A stretch of DNA of 64,000 nucleotides from NCBI RefSeq assembly GCF_002099425.1, contig NW_018343991.1, positions 14,203,001 through 14,267,000 on the forward strand, written 5' to 3'. The notes under the pieces were generated by a model that was not told the origin of the DNA, searched no databases, and saw only the letters and a list, made by a program, of their open reading frames with translations. This DNA comes from Phascolarctos cinereus. Its lineage: Eukaryota; Chordata; Mammalia; Diprotodontia; Phascolarctidae. Numbering within the stretch: the stretch's first letter is position 1; every line of letters starts with the position of its first letter. Below, one piece after another: positions 45,981 to 58,626 of this stretch. The position numbers and the translations under genes were made by a program.

Positions 45981-46279
45981 GAATTTTACCATTTGTTCAA
46001 TTAAATTTCATTTTATTCAATTTGATTCAAGAACTTTTTGGATACTTACCCTGTAGTCTAATATGTCCAACTCAATAAAAAAAAATACTGAATATATTGC
46101 ATATATGCAGACTTTTTATGCCTATAATAACCTCATTGATCTTTACCCTCTCTACCCTCCTTTCTCCCAAGTTGAAGGGAGGGTCAAGAATTAGTCTATT
46201 TTACACACAGAGAAACTGATGTCTGAAGGAAAGAAGTAAATATTCCAAAGACCTAGTTCCAGGACAGAGAAATTTTGGC

Positions 46280-46490
46280 TCAGTGTAACATAAAACGTTC
46301 TAACAATGAAAGCTATCTAAAAGCAAAATGCCCTGTCTTGGGAGCAGCTGGGAGTCCCAATACTGGAGACCTTTAAGGGTGAAGATGGATGACCGTTTGT
46401 TGGATTCCTGCTCATGCAGTTATTGGGCTAGATGACCTCTGAGGTCCCATCAACTCTGAGATCCTGTGACTTTGAGACAATGGTCCAAGT
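46280..46490 (+). repeat. CR1/L3 3' end
   Basis: 'ggagacctttaagggtgaag', then 'gattcctgctcatgcagtta' and 'ctagatgacctctgaggtcc'. Confidence 0.65.
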
Positions 46491-46499
46491 ATCCTTTCT

Positions 46500-47760
46500 C
46501 CCACATGAGGACATTACTGCTTGGACCTAACTACCTGACATTGCACATAATCCTTCAGCAAAAACTTTGCTTTAGCAACTGGTTCTAGCTCAGTTCTAAA
46601 TATAATGAGCAATACACCCTAGCTTAATTCTATAGGGTGTTTCTGAACCAAATTATTCGGCAAACCCAGGTCCCAACACTTAACTCTTTATCAAATGAGG
46701 ACTCTTCTGAGCCCTCCCAAGGAGACTATGGGAATAACTTACCTCTCTGAAGATCTGAATTACCTCACTGGGGAAAAATGCTCTCATCCATATCCAGCCA
46801 CCTCTTTTGCAGCCACCATCATGGGCTGCCTGAAGTCTGACCTCTACCAAGATCAAGTCCTAAGAATAGGTGCATTGTTCCTAAAAGTTAGAAGTCAAAT
46901 ACTTAGCAGGGTCATGCAAAAGCTGAAAAGTCACAGGGCGAACAAGACTATGGGGCTGGGAAAACAGCCAGATCTTTTGTTTCTGTCTTAGCTCAGAAGT
47001 GCTCCAAATACCAGGGCCCCTTTAATGTGTGACAGGAATATGCAGAGAGAGATAACTCCTGCCATCTAATGTCTTTACCCTCCTCTGGATGCCTCTGGCT
47101 GGCCATGGCTCCTAAATCACTGTAGCTCCACACAACTTGAAATTCTCTAAGTGTATACTCTCCTACCCATGCCCCTGCCCTGCCTCCCCCCCGCCCTCCT
47201 TCCTTGGCATCTGTACTTGTTATAACCTTGTGTTTCTTTCTGCAACAGAGGAATTCCCAGAGATGAAGAGCCCATCTGTATAATACTCAACCTGCAGCAA
47301 AGAAGGTGTGATATTGCATCCATTTCTTCATCTTTCCTTTGGAAACTGTAAAATTCATCCATATTGTTGACACTAGAATTTTCTTAGAGGCCATGTCTTG
47401 TAAGTTAGGAAGCCTGTGGGTGAATCTGCATGCAATTTGTACAAAATTTGCATATGACAATTGGCCAAGTAAGTGGCACAGCATAAATTCAAACACTGAA
47501 AATGTTCATTTTGAGATTCCTCTCTCAGGTCCCATTTTTAATCATCACTGACCTGAATTCCTCACCCCGGGGATTCCAATTTGCAAACCACTTCCTTGGG
47601 AGCAGTTACCTCCCCCACAGCCATCCCAGCTGCTGCAAAGAACCCTGCAACAGGATCCACAAAAAGACTAGTACTAGGGAAATGAAAAAGAAGTGAGATC
47701 TGGTTTTCAATTAAATTTTCTGAGTGAATCTGAGCCAGAAACAAAAATGTAGATGTTATA
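46500..47760. other. No recognised gene
   Basis: Unique-looking spacer downstream of GHRH. The longest open stretch (46,695-46,991, + strand) has no recognisable domain and no matching splice context. Confidence 0.5.
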
Positions 47761-47769
47761 GTTTGAAAA

Positions 47770-47960
47770 TTCATTTTATTTTTTTAAATAAATTTTATTG
47801 ATAATTTCTGTTTTTCCATCACAGTAATTTTTAGAAATACTCACCCCAACTACTCCTCCCTAGTAATAAAGGAAAATATAGCTAAATAAAATCACCTGGC
47901 AAAATGATTGTGTCTGATGGGACAGACAACATTCTGTATCCATGGTCCCCCATCTCTATG
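47770..47960 (-). repeat. L1 3' end, old subfamily
   Basis: 'aaataaattttattgataat', then 'gatgggacagacaacattct'. Confidence 0.6.
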
Positions 47961-48504
47961 CTAGAAACAAAAGAGAACAAAACAAATCCTTATTTCACAA
48001 AGAAAAATTGAAGAGGCAAAATCACTCGTCTAAGGACACTGCAAGAGCTGAGAATAGAAGTCAGGCTTTCTAACTCCCAACCCTGTGCTCTTTCCAGGCT
48101 GCCTTGTGGCCTCTCCCATAGCAGCTCTCACTAGGCAGGTTTAAGAAGCCCTGCTCTTATGCATAGGTTAGCCCCCAAACAATTGAAGTTCTTTTAGACC
48201 TCACCTGAAGCTAAGGAAGAACCCTAAAGCAGCATGATAAATCCATCCTTGCTCCCTTGCCAAAGGTCTGCTGTTAATTGCATGGTTCAACTCACCCATC
48301 TGAACCATGCCCTGAAAAATGATGCAAGAATAAATTTCTTGGCCCCAGCTTATTCTTTACTACATAAAAATGCAGACTTCCCAGCACAGAACTACCACCA
48401 GTTGAGATGTCTCCTTTGTCTAGGCCCTAAAGAACAAAGATTGATAAGAAACCATAAAAATATGCCCAAGCAAAGCAGCCACCAGGTGATAGACCATGCT
48501 TGTA

Positions 48505-48658
48505 ATTTTTTTTTCCTTTTTTGCAAGGCAATCAGGGTTAAGTGATTTGCCCAGGGTCACATAGGTAGTAAGTGTTATGTGTCTGATATTACATTTGAAC
48601 TCAGGTCCTCCTGACTCCAAGGCCGGAGCTCTATCCACTGTGCCACTTAACTGCCCCT
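48505..48658 (-). repeat. Marsupial tRNA-CORE SINE
   Basis: Full antisense copy with a T-run and 'ccacttaactgcccc'. Confidence 0.9.
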
Positions 48659-48719
48659 ATAATTTGTTTTTAATTCAGTTCTGTAGCATCATAGGAAACA
48701 AATTTTGGGGGATTCCTTT

Positions 48720-48900
48720 GGAAAATTTTTTTTAAAAATATTTTATTTTTTCCCCAATTACATGTAAAGACATTTTAAACACTCATTTCTTTGGAAAGGT
48801 TTTTTTTTAATTAAAATTTTTTTCAATTAATAAGCACTTTTTTCTTTCTCCCTCCTCCCCCACCCCAAACCCACATAAGAAAATTTTGGGAGGAAGGCAG
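48720..48900 (-). repeat. L1 3' ends, two pieces
   Basis: Two T-rich L1 3' starts follow each other ('ttttttaaaaatattttatt' and 'tttttttaattaaaattttt'). Confidence 0.55.
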
Positions 48901-49520
48901 GGGTTTGATGCAACAAAGCTGCTGTAATAGATTTTTAAAAATCCAGTGTGTGTAATCAGTAGATCTGGGCATAGGCTCTGCCACTAACTAGCTGTGCAAA
49001 CCTGAGGAGGTCACTCACCGCCTCTCTCTGGGTGTCAGTTTCCTCATCTATGAAATGAGCAAATATGGTTAAGTGGTTTTTGAAAGTCGCTTCCCCCTCC
49101 AGGCTTCTCATTGCAAGACTCAGCTTACCAGCCATGGGAGGTTCATTTAATCCAGTAATCAGAGAAGGCAGGAAAAGTCCTCTTTGCCCTTCGTGGAGAA
49201 GCTATCTTCCAAGAATCTCAAGCCCTTTTGCTCTCTACCACCCCCTGCACAAGTGAAGCCAACTGACTCCACCCAGACTCCTAGCATCTTGTTTCTCTTG
49301 TTGTAATTATGCCTTTGAGCTAAATTGTAAATAATAATTAGAGAAGGTGGTTTTGTACTCCCATTTTTGTGACCAAGTAGGATGTCGGATGTTCTAAATA
49401 AACCCATCAAGCAGTAATTTGAGTCTTCCTCTCCTTCCGCTGAGTCTGAATCACTGCACATTTGTCATGTTAACACAAAGTACACATTATAGTACATGGG
49501 GACAGTTACATAAAGGAGGG

Positions 49521-49562
49521 AGATGTGTATTCATCCATCCATCCATCCATTCATTCATTCCA
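49521..49562. repeat. (ATCC)n/(ATTC)n tract
   Basis: About five ATCC units, then ATTC units. Confidence 0.85.
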
Positions 49563-49652
49563 CATCTATTAAATTCCTCCTTAATATAACAAGGCTTTGT
49601 GCTTGGAAGTAATTAGCCTCAATTTAAGGGGAAATTTAACACTAAGAGCTCC

Positions 49653-50011
49653 GTGTTAGGAGTGGTAGTACGTGTCTGTAATCCTGGCTACCATGGAGGT
49701 GGAAGCTGACAAGTTTCGAGCGCAGGAGCTCTGAGCTACGTACGCTGAGCTGCGCTGGTCAGGTCTCTACATTAAACTTGGCAGTAATGTCATCAGCCCC
49801 CAGGAAGGGGGTTGCCACCCCCCCAGGGCCCCTCATCTCTGCACCCTGTTGTATAATGAGGGTCAAACCTCCTCAGGTCAGTAAGAGATCAGGTCAAAGT
49901 TCCTGTTTGATTAGGATCAATGAGCAAGATCAGGGCTGTGAACAGCCCCTGAACTTTCAGCCTATATGAGATGAGGAGACCCAGGCTTAAAAAAAAACAA
50001 AACCCAAAACC
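49653..50011 (+). pseudogene. Full-length 7SL (SRP) RNA retrocopy
   Basis: The copy follows human 7SL RNA end to end. The Alu-domain start is 'cgtgtctgtaatcctggcta' (human 'cgtgcctgtagtcccagcta'). It continues with 'gcgcaggagctctgagctac' (human 'gagtccaggagttctgggct'), the S-domain stretch 'ttaaacttggcagtaatgtc' (human 'ctaagttcggcatcaatatg') and 'gatcaggtcaaagttcctgt' (human 'gagcaggtcaaaactcccgt'). It closes with 'ctgtgaacagcc' and 'gagaccc', then an A-rich tail (49,989-50,011). It is flanked by AAGAGCTCC (49,644-49,652) and AATAGCTCC (50,012-50,020), a target-site duplication with one mismatch. Many substitutions and no upstream promoter make it a dead copy. Confidence 0.85.
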
Positions 50012-50024
50012 AATAGCTCCCAGA

Positions 50025-50200
50025 GTGAGGTGGGCTATCACAGGAGATGGTGGGTTCCCCAATCACAGGAATTCTCTAAGAGTAGGCTGAACAACCGCTT
50101 TTCAGGGATGTTACGAAGGAGATTCCTGTTCATGTTAGGCCATGTGATCTCTGAGGGGGCCTTCCAGCTCTGAGATGTTGTGATTCTGAGTGGTCAGCGT
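50025..50200 (+). repeat. CR1/L3 3' end
   Basis: 'ggctgaacaaccgcttttca', then 'gaaggagattcctgttcatg' and 'ggccttccagctctgagatg'. It was probably the insertion site of the 7SL copy. Confidence 0.65.
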
Positions 50201-50217
50201 AAAGGTAGGGCTGAAAG

Positions 50218-50349
50218 GGAGCTAGGTGGTGCAGTGGATGGAGAACTGGCCCTGGAGTCAGGAGGACTGAGTTCAAATCTAGCCTCAGACACTCAACTAG
50301 CTGTGTGACCCTGGGCAAGTCACTTAACCCTGACTGCTTCCAAAAAAAA
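50218..50349 (+). repeat. Marsupial tRNA-CORE SINE
   Basis: 'gggagctaggtggtgcagtg' to 'cttaaccctgactgcttcc', A-run tail. Confidence 0.9.
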
Positions 50350-50639
50350 TTTTGTTTTTAAATTAAAGTACGGTTGAAGCTGTAGGGGTAGGTAAACTCA
50401 CCAAGAGGTGGGATGTTAGTTTGAGTGGTCAAGGGAAGATTTGGGGCAGGGGGATAGTGGGAACTTGATCTTGTTTGTAGAAGACGGGGAAGAACCAGTA
50501 GAGGAAGAGAGCATAGATGCAAAAGAATGAAGGGATAAGTACTGAGAGGTAGGTCTTAGAAGAGACTGGACAGGATAGGATCAAGGGCATAGACAGAGGG
50601 GTATATTGACTTTTACAGTTTATGTAAATGATATTTTAA

Positions 50640-51085
50640 AAACACTTTATTTACATTATCATTATACACATATTTACATACACACCCAACAACCCTGAGC
50701 ATCTGAAGTTCATAACCCTGAATTAGGTAGAATAGATGTTGTCACCCCCATTTTACAGATGAGTAAACTCAGGCTCAGAGAAATTAACTGATTTGTTCAA
50801 GGTTATACAGTGAATAACATTCAATTCAAATCAACAACCAAGCTTAGAGAACAAGACATGGAAACAAGTAAAAATAAGTACTGTAAATGTGGAATCAATA
50901 CTGGCTTTGGAGTCAAAAGTCTTGAATCTTGATTTGGACACTTACTACCTATGTGACCTTGGGCAAATCACTTAACCTCACTGGACCTCCACTTCCTCAT
51001 CAGTAAAATAAGGGAGTTAGAGTAGCTAATCTTTAAGGTCCTTTCCAACTCCTCCATCCTATGATCCCATGTAATTTCATCAGCA
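50640..51085. repeat. Antisense MIR then sense MIR
   Basis: Antisense at 50,640-50,820 ('ttttacagatgagtaaactc'), sense at 50,895-51,085 ('ctatgtgaccttgggcaaat'). Confidence 0.75.
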
Positions 51086-51819
51086 CTCAAAATAATTAAA
51101 GCCTAACTTCAAAGTTGCAAGGTTTGCAAGTCTAAGTGTTTACTTGTTAACAAGGCCATCTAATACAGCAGTTTAGAACTTTTCAAAGTGCTTGCCTGTC
51201 TCTAAACACATATTAGTCCCACAAGAGCTCTGGAAGGTCATGCAAATGGGCTTTGTGACTGTAAATAATATCTATGTTATTATTATTACCTTGATGGATC
51301 TGTGATCTCATAGTTATGGTACTTGGCAATGGTGTAAAGTACAGACCATCTAAGCCTTCTCGTCCTAAGTGATTCTTTGTCCACATTCTCCCATAAATCT
51401 TGCACAGGTCTACCCAACATACTGATGGCCCTCCAAATACCTTGACATTTTGTGGGCACCAATGGAGCACACAGGCTGCCCATTTTCATCCCTTGCTCTC
51501 ACTCCCCGACTGCCCTACCACCTTTGTTGATGACACATCTCTCAGATATCCTTTATGCATTTTCTCCTGTGGAGTTCCTTGTTGATAATAAATGTTGTAC
51601 TCACCGCATGTTGCACTTTGGATGATTTGAGATTTTAAAAAACAAATTGAAAATGAAATTGTTTTGCTTTAGGCTTTCAACTCCTCACACCCCTGTTTTT
51701 CTGCACATTCCCTGTCCTTTCCCCCTAGGTTACACTTAGAACATTTAATATCTTTACTGGTAAAAATCCTTTTTAGAATCACCACTCTATCACTGTTTTG
51801 GCCTACAAGGAAGGAAATA

Positions 51820-52255
51820 AGCATTAAATACCTACTATGTGCCAGGCACTGTGTGGGCTCAGTGCTTTACAAATATTTGATCCTCACAATTCTGTGTAGC
51901 AGGTACTATTATTATCCTCATGTTACAATTGAGGAAACTGAGGCAAAGGCTATCTAATAGCTGTCTATAAAATCAAGAAAAGTAAACAATTGGTTTTTTA
52001 AATTCAATTTTATCTTATTTTCAGTTCCAAATTCTCTCCTTCCCTCTCTCTCACCCATTTAGGATGCAAGAAGAATATAATCCATTAATGTGGATAGCTA
52101 TGCAAAACAAATATCTGTATTAACCACATTCCAAGAAAAAAAAGTAAGAAAAAACAAGAAATAGAAGAAAATATGCTTTAGTCTATCAGTTCTCTTTCTG
52201 GAGGTGTATGGTATGTTTCATTGTGAGTCCTAAAATATATAAATTGGAATCCCAA
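51820..52255 (-). repeat. MIR then L1 3' end
   Basis: MIR 'ctactatgtgccaggcactg' (51,828-51,960). L1 antisense 'aaattcaattttatcttatt' to 'tctttctggaggtgtatggt'. Confidence 0.7.
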
Positions 52256-52901
52256 ACTCAGGCTGCTACTGAGCATTATAAACAAACACTAATAATAACA
52301 TATTCATATTGTAGTTCAAGTGCCTTCATTAAAACAACCCTGTGAAGCAGATGGCGAAAGTAAAATTGCCCCATTTTAGAGACAAAAAAAAATGAGGCAG
52401 GGAGTTCAAGAGACTTCTCTCTGATCAGAAAGCTAGCAAGTATTTCAGTGGAAACTCCAACCCAGGTCTCTTGAATCCTAGTCTAGTTTTTATTATCTGT
52501 GCCTTCTAGTTAGTGCATTCTCTTCTCCAGATATGTGTTTTGTTGGGACCTGTGATTTCATCTGTGTAGAGAATTCTCAGTGTGGAAACTCCTTCCATTG
52601 ATACAGATGGCAACTCATATGTTAACAGTCTTAGAGAATTGCCTGGGCCACTGAGAGGTTAAGTGACTTGCTTATAATCACAGAGATAGGAGATATCAGA
52701 GGCAGGACCTGAAACCAATTATTTTAGACTCTGAGGCCAGCCCTCTTTCCATTATTCCATGTTGTCAGTGAGATTAGATTTAAATATTTTAAAAACTATC
52801 ATGCAGAAGATGGTTTAAGCTTTTTCTGTATGGCATCAAAGGTGAGTACCAACTGGTAGAAGCTACAAGGAGAAATTTCAGTACCATATATAATGAACCT
52901 G

Positions 52902-53151
52902 CAGGCAGCTAGGTGGCACAGTGGATAGAATGCTGGACCTAGAGTCAGGAAGACTATCTTCCTGAGTTCCAATCTAGCCTCAGACACTTACTAGTTGTAT
53001 GACCCTGGGCAAGTCACCTAACCCTGTTTGCCTCAGTTTCTCCATCTGTAAAATGAACTGGAGAAGGAAATGGCAAACCATTCCAGTGTCTTTGTTAAGA
53101 AAACCCCAAATGGGATCCCAAAGAGTTAGACATGATCGCAACAACTGAACA
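52902..53151 (+). repeat. Long-form marsupial SINE
   Basis: Head 'caggcagctaggtggcacag', tail 'gagttagacatgatcgcaac'. ATAATGAAC occurs on both sides as the target-site duplication. Confidence 0.92.
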
Positions 53152-53339
53152 ATAATGAACTTCCCAAGATAAGGAACTTTGGGTTATTCAGAAAGGGAAG
53201 GAGCTAATGTGTAAAGCAGTGAGCTCTCCAAAAAAGAGCCTATCCAAACAAGCTACCCATTAAATTTCCATCAAACTGAAACCGGATGGTCACCTGCTGG
53301 CATATTGTCATGAGGTTGTCTATAGAAGTGGGCTATTTG

Positions 53340-53595
53340 TATTAGATGATGACGACAATGATGATGATGACTGCTAACATTTATACTGCACTTTAAAGTT
53401 TACAAAGCAATTTATATATATTATCTCATTTAATTCTCAGTAAGGTAGGGTTAGGATTAGGGTTAGTAAGGAGGCCAAGTGATTTGTCAAGGATCATCTA
53501 GCTAGTAAGTGCCTGAGGTAAAATCTGAACTCAGATCTTTCTGATTCCAAGTCTAGCATTTTATCTACTGTTCCACCTAGATGGCATAAGCAACT
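53340..53595 (-). repeat. MIR/THER1 SINE preceded by (GAT)n
   Basis: 'gatgatgacgacaatgatga', then 'ctaacatttatactgcactt' to 'gttccacctagatggc'. Confidence 0.8.
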
Positions 53596-54619
53596 AGATG
53601 ACCTCTGAAATCTTATTCAACTTCAAAATTCTAAGGTAATGCAGTGGTGGTATATTTGCATGGAGCCCCATGATGAACAGGTTCAACTCCAAGCAATCTT
53701 TGCTCATGGTTCCATGGCCAGCGCCATGCTCTTATTAGGGGCCAACTTTCTTAGACGTCTGTATCTTGGATTAACAGGGGGCGAAGTTGAATGAGTGAAA
53801 GGGCATAGAGAGATCAGGCTAACTTCATCCTCAGTACTAGGGAGAAAAAATAAACCCAGACCTCAAAGCACATGCTGGTGATAATAGGTCCTTATATTAG
53901 TTTAGTGCCATTCTAAATGTTTAGAGACTGATATTTCATTACTTGCATCACTGAGAGAATATTGATAGCTTCATTATTATTCTCCATTCCTATTTTTACA
54001 CAGGAGGAAACCAAAACACAACGATGTAAAATGATTTGAATGAGATCACAGAAGAAGCTCGGAGCAAAGTCAGTATTGGAATCCAAGAAATCTTTTCACT
54101 CTCAATCCATTGCTGTTTCCACCCATCTCCTACAGACTATGAAGACATGTTTACCCCAGCAGATCACAATAATAGGGCAATGAAGGCAGGGTAAGAGTCA
54201 GAAGATGCCAGATAATGGCATGGGAGCATTTCATCTACAGTAAAAACCAATGAAGGAAATTTATCTTGGGGGAAAAAAAAAATTCAAATTACCAGACTCT
54301 TTGCTGGGGTGTGAATTAGTAAGGTCTCAAGTCTTTTCAGGGAAAGCCAAAATGCCTAACCTACATTTTGACTAGTGGAAATAGCTTTTTCCATATCTAG
54401 GACCAGTAAGTTGTGAGATATTTCAGAACTGTCATGACATTTTAAGAGATCGAGTCCAAATTCTCTTATTTCACAAAGGAGGAAATTGAGGCCTAGAAAG
54501 GTTAATTAACTTGACAAGGTCAGACAGAGATAGTAGCAGATCAAGATCTCCTTGACCCTAGACCCATTAGTTTTTGTTTTTTCTACTTCCTCAAGTAACA
54601 AAAAGTTATAGCAAAATAA

Positions 54620-55000
54620 CTTTAAAAATTAAAAAAATTTTTTTTCTCACTTAGATGTGAAGAGATTTTTAACATTCAATTTTTTAAGGTTTTGAGTTCG
54701 AAATTTTCTCCTTCCCTCTTTTCCCTCCTCCCTCCCTAAGATGGTAATCAATTTGATATAGGTTATTTATGTGCAATCGCATATAACATATTTCCATACT
54801 AGTCATGTTATGAAAGAAGAAACAGACCAAAAGAAAAACTATAAAAAAATAAAGTGAAAAATAGCATGCTTCAATCTGCATTCAGGCTCTATCACTTCTT
54901 TCTCTAGATGTGGATAGAATTTTTCATCATGAGTCCTTTGGAATTGTCTTGGATCATTGTATTGCTGAGAAAAACAGCAAAGTAATTCAAGCAGTGTTCC
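54620..55000 (-). repeat. L1 3' end
   Basis: 'acattcaattttttaaggtt', then 'catcatgagtcctttggaat', antisense marsupial L1. It runs into a TA-rich tract at 55,000-55,050. Confidence 0.75.
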
Positions 55001-55296
55001 AGATATATATATAAAATGTATATATATAATGTATATGTATATACGTATATTCACCAATGTCCCATTCCCTTTAAACCTCTTTTGATCTTTTTAGAGGAAG
55101 ATCAGATTGGCCTAACGATCTATTGGCCACAATCAATCTACATTATAATTGAGATCATGATATAAAAATGAGGTTATTGAAAAACTTTGTTTTGGCCTGG
55201 CAGCTTCCATTTCATTTACAAAATCCCCAAATCCAATCTCTTTTCCAAATCTGAAACCTTGCCCAAGAAACAGAATTAAGCCATGACTTGACAAAT

Positions 55297-55420
55297 TCTT
55301 TTTTATTACAAACTTCAACATCCACAAACATGAACATTTCGGTATACAAAGAACAGAAGACGGTTGTATACGAAGCTACGATTTTGTACAGTTTGCTTTT
55401 TTCTTAGTCTATATGTGGTC
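55297..55420 (-). repeat. Unidentified element, copy A
   Basis: Read on the - strand it contains 'gaaatgttcatgtttgtgga', 'gttgaagtttgtaataaaa' and upstream 'agcaaactgtacaaaatcg'. It resembles the end of a polyadenylated transcript (AATAAA). A related copy lies at 56,923-57,060. This copy retains several CpGs that have decayed in the other. Confidence 0.6.
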
Positions 55421-55429
55421 TTGAAGAAT

Positions 55430-56390
55430 AGGAGTCAAATTTGTTTTGGAAGTCAAACTCATAAGGTCTACAAAGCATTTTTTTCCCCTGAGAACTACTT
55501 GAAGGATAAATCAGGAAGACCTGTGACACTAACCACCCGTTAATGTCCCACTCTTGAAAAGCCAAAGTGGAAGGTAAGAACTATGGGAGCACTCAGCATC
55601 CTGTGTCGATGGCAGCAATGAAAACAAGAAGGGAGAGCAATCTTAAGAGACTGCATGAGGGATATTGAGGGTAAGCAAGACATTTCTGGGAGCTGAGAAA
55701 GAGAATTTAGTGAGGAAAAGTAAGAGAAGGAAGTACTGCATGGAATCAACAAGTCAGAATCACAAAGCTCACAGGCCCATCTTTTACAATCCCCTTTCCT
55801 ACACTCCACACATATCAGACACTCTCTAACCATTTTTGGTTAGTTGATTTGGCCTGTACCTACAATAGCAAAATTGGAATGTCTCAATCTAAGTTTTTCA
55901 AATGAAATAATGGCCACTGGAACCCATACTACTGAGTTTATATGTACAATTAGAATTACTGTCATGTAATAACAATTAGAATCATTATATATTAAAATTT
56001 TTATTACTATAATGTAGCAATAATTATAATATATAATACAATGTATAATTATACAAGTATAATTATTACAATTAACAGCTACACTAATGGGTGTCTTATA
56101 AGCCTTAACCTTTCCCTATGAACATATGGAGAGAACTTTCCCCACTATTGGATATTGGAACCATTTTATTTTTGATCTATCGTCTATTTGTTTCTAAATC
56201 TGTGAAATATACAACTTTCAAGGGGAGAATTGGTCCTTCAGGAAACATACAGTAACAGCCCCACAGATGGGTATACCTCTGAAATGAGACAGCTCCTTCT
56301 AATTGGCTAAATACAGAAAGACTTACATGCTGTTCCCAGGCAGTGCTAGTGTCCTGGGCACAGCTATACTTACCTGAAAGTCTGCTTCCT
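55430..56390. other. No recognised gene
   Basis: AT-rich spacer. The stretch at 55,970-56,080 is almost pure A/T. I recognise nothing coding. Confidence 0.45.
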
Positions 56391-56394
56391 ACGC

Positions 56395-56690
56395 CAGGGA
56401 GATGAATGAAAGAATGGAAAAGGGTTTATTAAAGAAGAGTAGAAAAAGTCAGACAGTCACTGGCCTCAAGGAGCTCATACTCTGATTTGGGGGGAGATAA
56501 CCCACAAAAGAAAGTTGTGTCAGGGCAGATAGGAAAAAAAGGCCCAGAAGGGGCTTACCGAAAGGTAAGTTGGCAGGGTAGATGCCAAGATCTAAGTATC
56601 CATAGATTATATCAGTAAATCAGATGACAACATCAGGTGTCTAGAAGCCAGGACAGATGGTAAAACCTAGAGGACCTTAAAGAAGCAGTA
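56395..56690 (-). repeat. L2 3' fragment
   Basis: 'actggcctcaaggagctcat', then 'cagaaggggcttaccgaaag'. Confidence 0.6.
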
Positions 56691-56696
56691 GCAATG

Positions 56697-56840
56697 GGGC
56701 AGCTAGGCATACAGTAGACAAAGCTCTGATCTTGGAATCAGGACCTGAGTTCAAATCTGATCTCCGACACTTGACACATACTAGCTGTGTGACCCTAGGC
56801 AAGTCACTTAATTGCCTCACCAAAAGAACAAACAAACAAA
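56697..56840 (+). repeat. Marsupial tRNA-CORE SINE
   Basis: 'ggggcagctaggcatacagt' to 'cttaattgcctcacc' and a (CAAA)n tail. Confidence 0.88.
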
Positions 56841-56922
56841 GAGGCAGTGGCTAGGCAGATGGAACAAAGAAACAGAGAGAACAAGGTGCAGGCATTTTCT
56901 AGGATTAAAAACAATTTTCTTT

Positions 56923-57060
56923 TATTATGAACTTTAAACATCCAAAAACATGAACATTTCAATATATAAAGAGGGCTGTATATGAAACCATGAATTTGTG
57001 TGTAGTTTGCTTTTCTCAGTCTCTATTAAATTTAACACAGTGGTAACAAAACTGTACAGC
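56923..57060 (-). repeat. Unidentified element, copy B
   Basis: Related to copy A at 55,297-55,420 and in the same orientation. On the - strand: 'gaaatgttcatgtttttgga', 'agttcataataaaag' and upstream 'gagaaaagcaaactacac'. Confidence 0.6.
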
Positions 57061-57689
57061 TTGCCAGGCCTCCTGAACTTCCTCCTGTTCTCTTTTATGT
57101 AGATTACACTGTTGTGTTGATGCTTTTTTCCTTTCTTTTCCATATAGACTTTTTGTACTGCTCTCGCTACCCACCAGCTGCCTTCCCCCCAAAAAAGCTT
57201 TCCTTGTTAGCAAACGGGCATAGTCAAGGGAATAAATAAACACCTTGGCTACCTATAAATTCTGCACCTCTTATCCATAGCCTCTCTACCAAGGAGAAGA
57301 ATGCTTCATTATCAGCCTGAGATAATTTAAAGGGAAAAGCAAAGGAAGTTGTAATTAAAAGGAATAAAGGATTTGGCACAACACACAGCAATAAAAGAAG
57401 GTCAATACTTTTTCTGGAAAGGGAAACAAGATCCAAAAAAATAAACCTGCAAGCGTCCCATTTGCCTACCTACCAGGGATACCCATGTTGCCTTAACCTG
57501 CACACTCCACTATCCTACCCAGGCGTCCTTTTCCCAAGTGTCTTAGGTTTCAAAATGCCTCTCTTTAACCTCCTAGATCAACATTTCTGTTCTCAATATA
57601 ATTGCTCCCAGCAGATGTTAGGAGAAAATACATTTGATTATTAAAAAATTTTACCCTGAAATATGAATGATTTAATAGCCCAACTAATC

Positions 57690-58485
57690 CAAAGTTATTT
57701 GTTTTTTTAAAAATGATCCATTAACTCACATAAATTTATTTGGGGGAGAGGGATTCATTTTCTTAAAAAACAAAACAAAAAACAAAAACAAATCTTATTT
57801 TTATACCACCTTTCTTTCTAAGCATATCCTTTCCTCCTTCCTTCAGCAAGTCATCCTTTAAAACAAAGATTTAAAAAGGTAATTCAGCAAAACAAGCCAA
57901 CACATGAACTACGTCTGACAAAATATGCAATATTCCATCCATAATCCCCTACTTTTGCAAAGAGAGAAGACTGGCCTATTTTTCTCTACTCTTCTCAGGG
58001 ACTATGGTTGGTCATTAATCATTAGTGTTCAGTTTCTATTTTTTAGTTGTTTATATCGTTATGTTGTTTTACTTTTTGACTTGATCCTTTGTATCAGTTC
58101 ATGTAAGTCACAGGATCAGGTTTTAGATCAGAAGGGACCTTCGAGGCCATCAAGTTCAACCCCATCACTTTACAGAGAAGGTACCTGAGGTGAAATGACT
58201 TAACCACGATCACAAAGTTACTGAATGTCTGAGGCAGGATTCAAGGTCTTAAGGGTTCCAGTGCCCCATCCATCACACTATACTGGCTTCCTTTACTTCT
58301 CTAAATTTTTCAAATTGTTTCTTTCTCTTCTATCAATGTGTTGCAGTTTGTTTAGCCATTGCCCTATCAATGGTCATTTTTTACTTCCAGTTCTTTGCTG
58401 CCACAAAGAACTAAAATCAATCAGTACTTTGGGATATGTGGTTTCCTTATTTCTGTCTTTGATCTGCCTAGCAGTGGAATCTCTG
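57690..58485 (-). repeat. L1 3' part with MIR inside
   Basis: L1 antisense text flanks a MIR at about 58,100-58,285. The right part reads 'gccattgccctatcaatggt' and 'agttctttgctgccacaaag'. Confidence 0.65.
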
Positions 58486-58489
58486 GATT

Positions 58490-58626
58490 TAGGCAATTGG
58501 GGTTAAGTGACTTGCCCAGGGTCACACATCTAGTAAGTGTTAAGTGTTTGGTCTGAGGCCAGATTTGAATTCAGGTCCTCCTGACTCTAAGGTTGTGCTC
58601 TACCCACTGCGCCACCTAGCTGCCCC
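58490..58626 (-). repeat. Marsupial tRNA-CORE SINE
   Basis: Antisense copy without a long T-run, ending 'gcgccacctagctgcccc'. Confidence 0.88.

Noticed and set aside
53450-53470. 'gttagggttaggattagggt'-like telomere-type repeats near 53,445-53,466
   Set aside because: Only about three imperfect units inside an MIR; too short to call an interstitial telomeric repeat.
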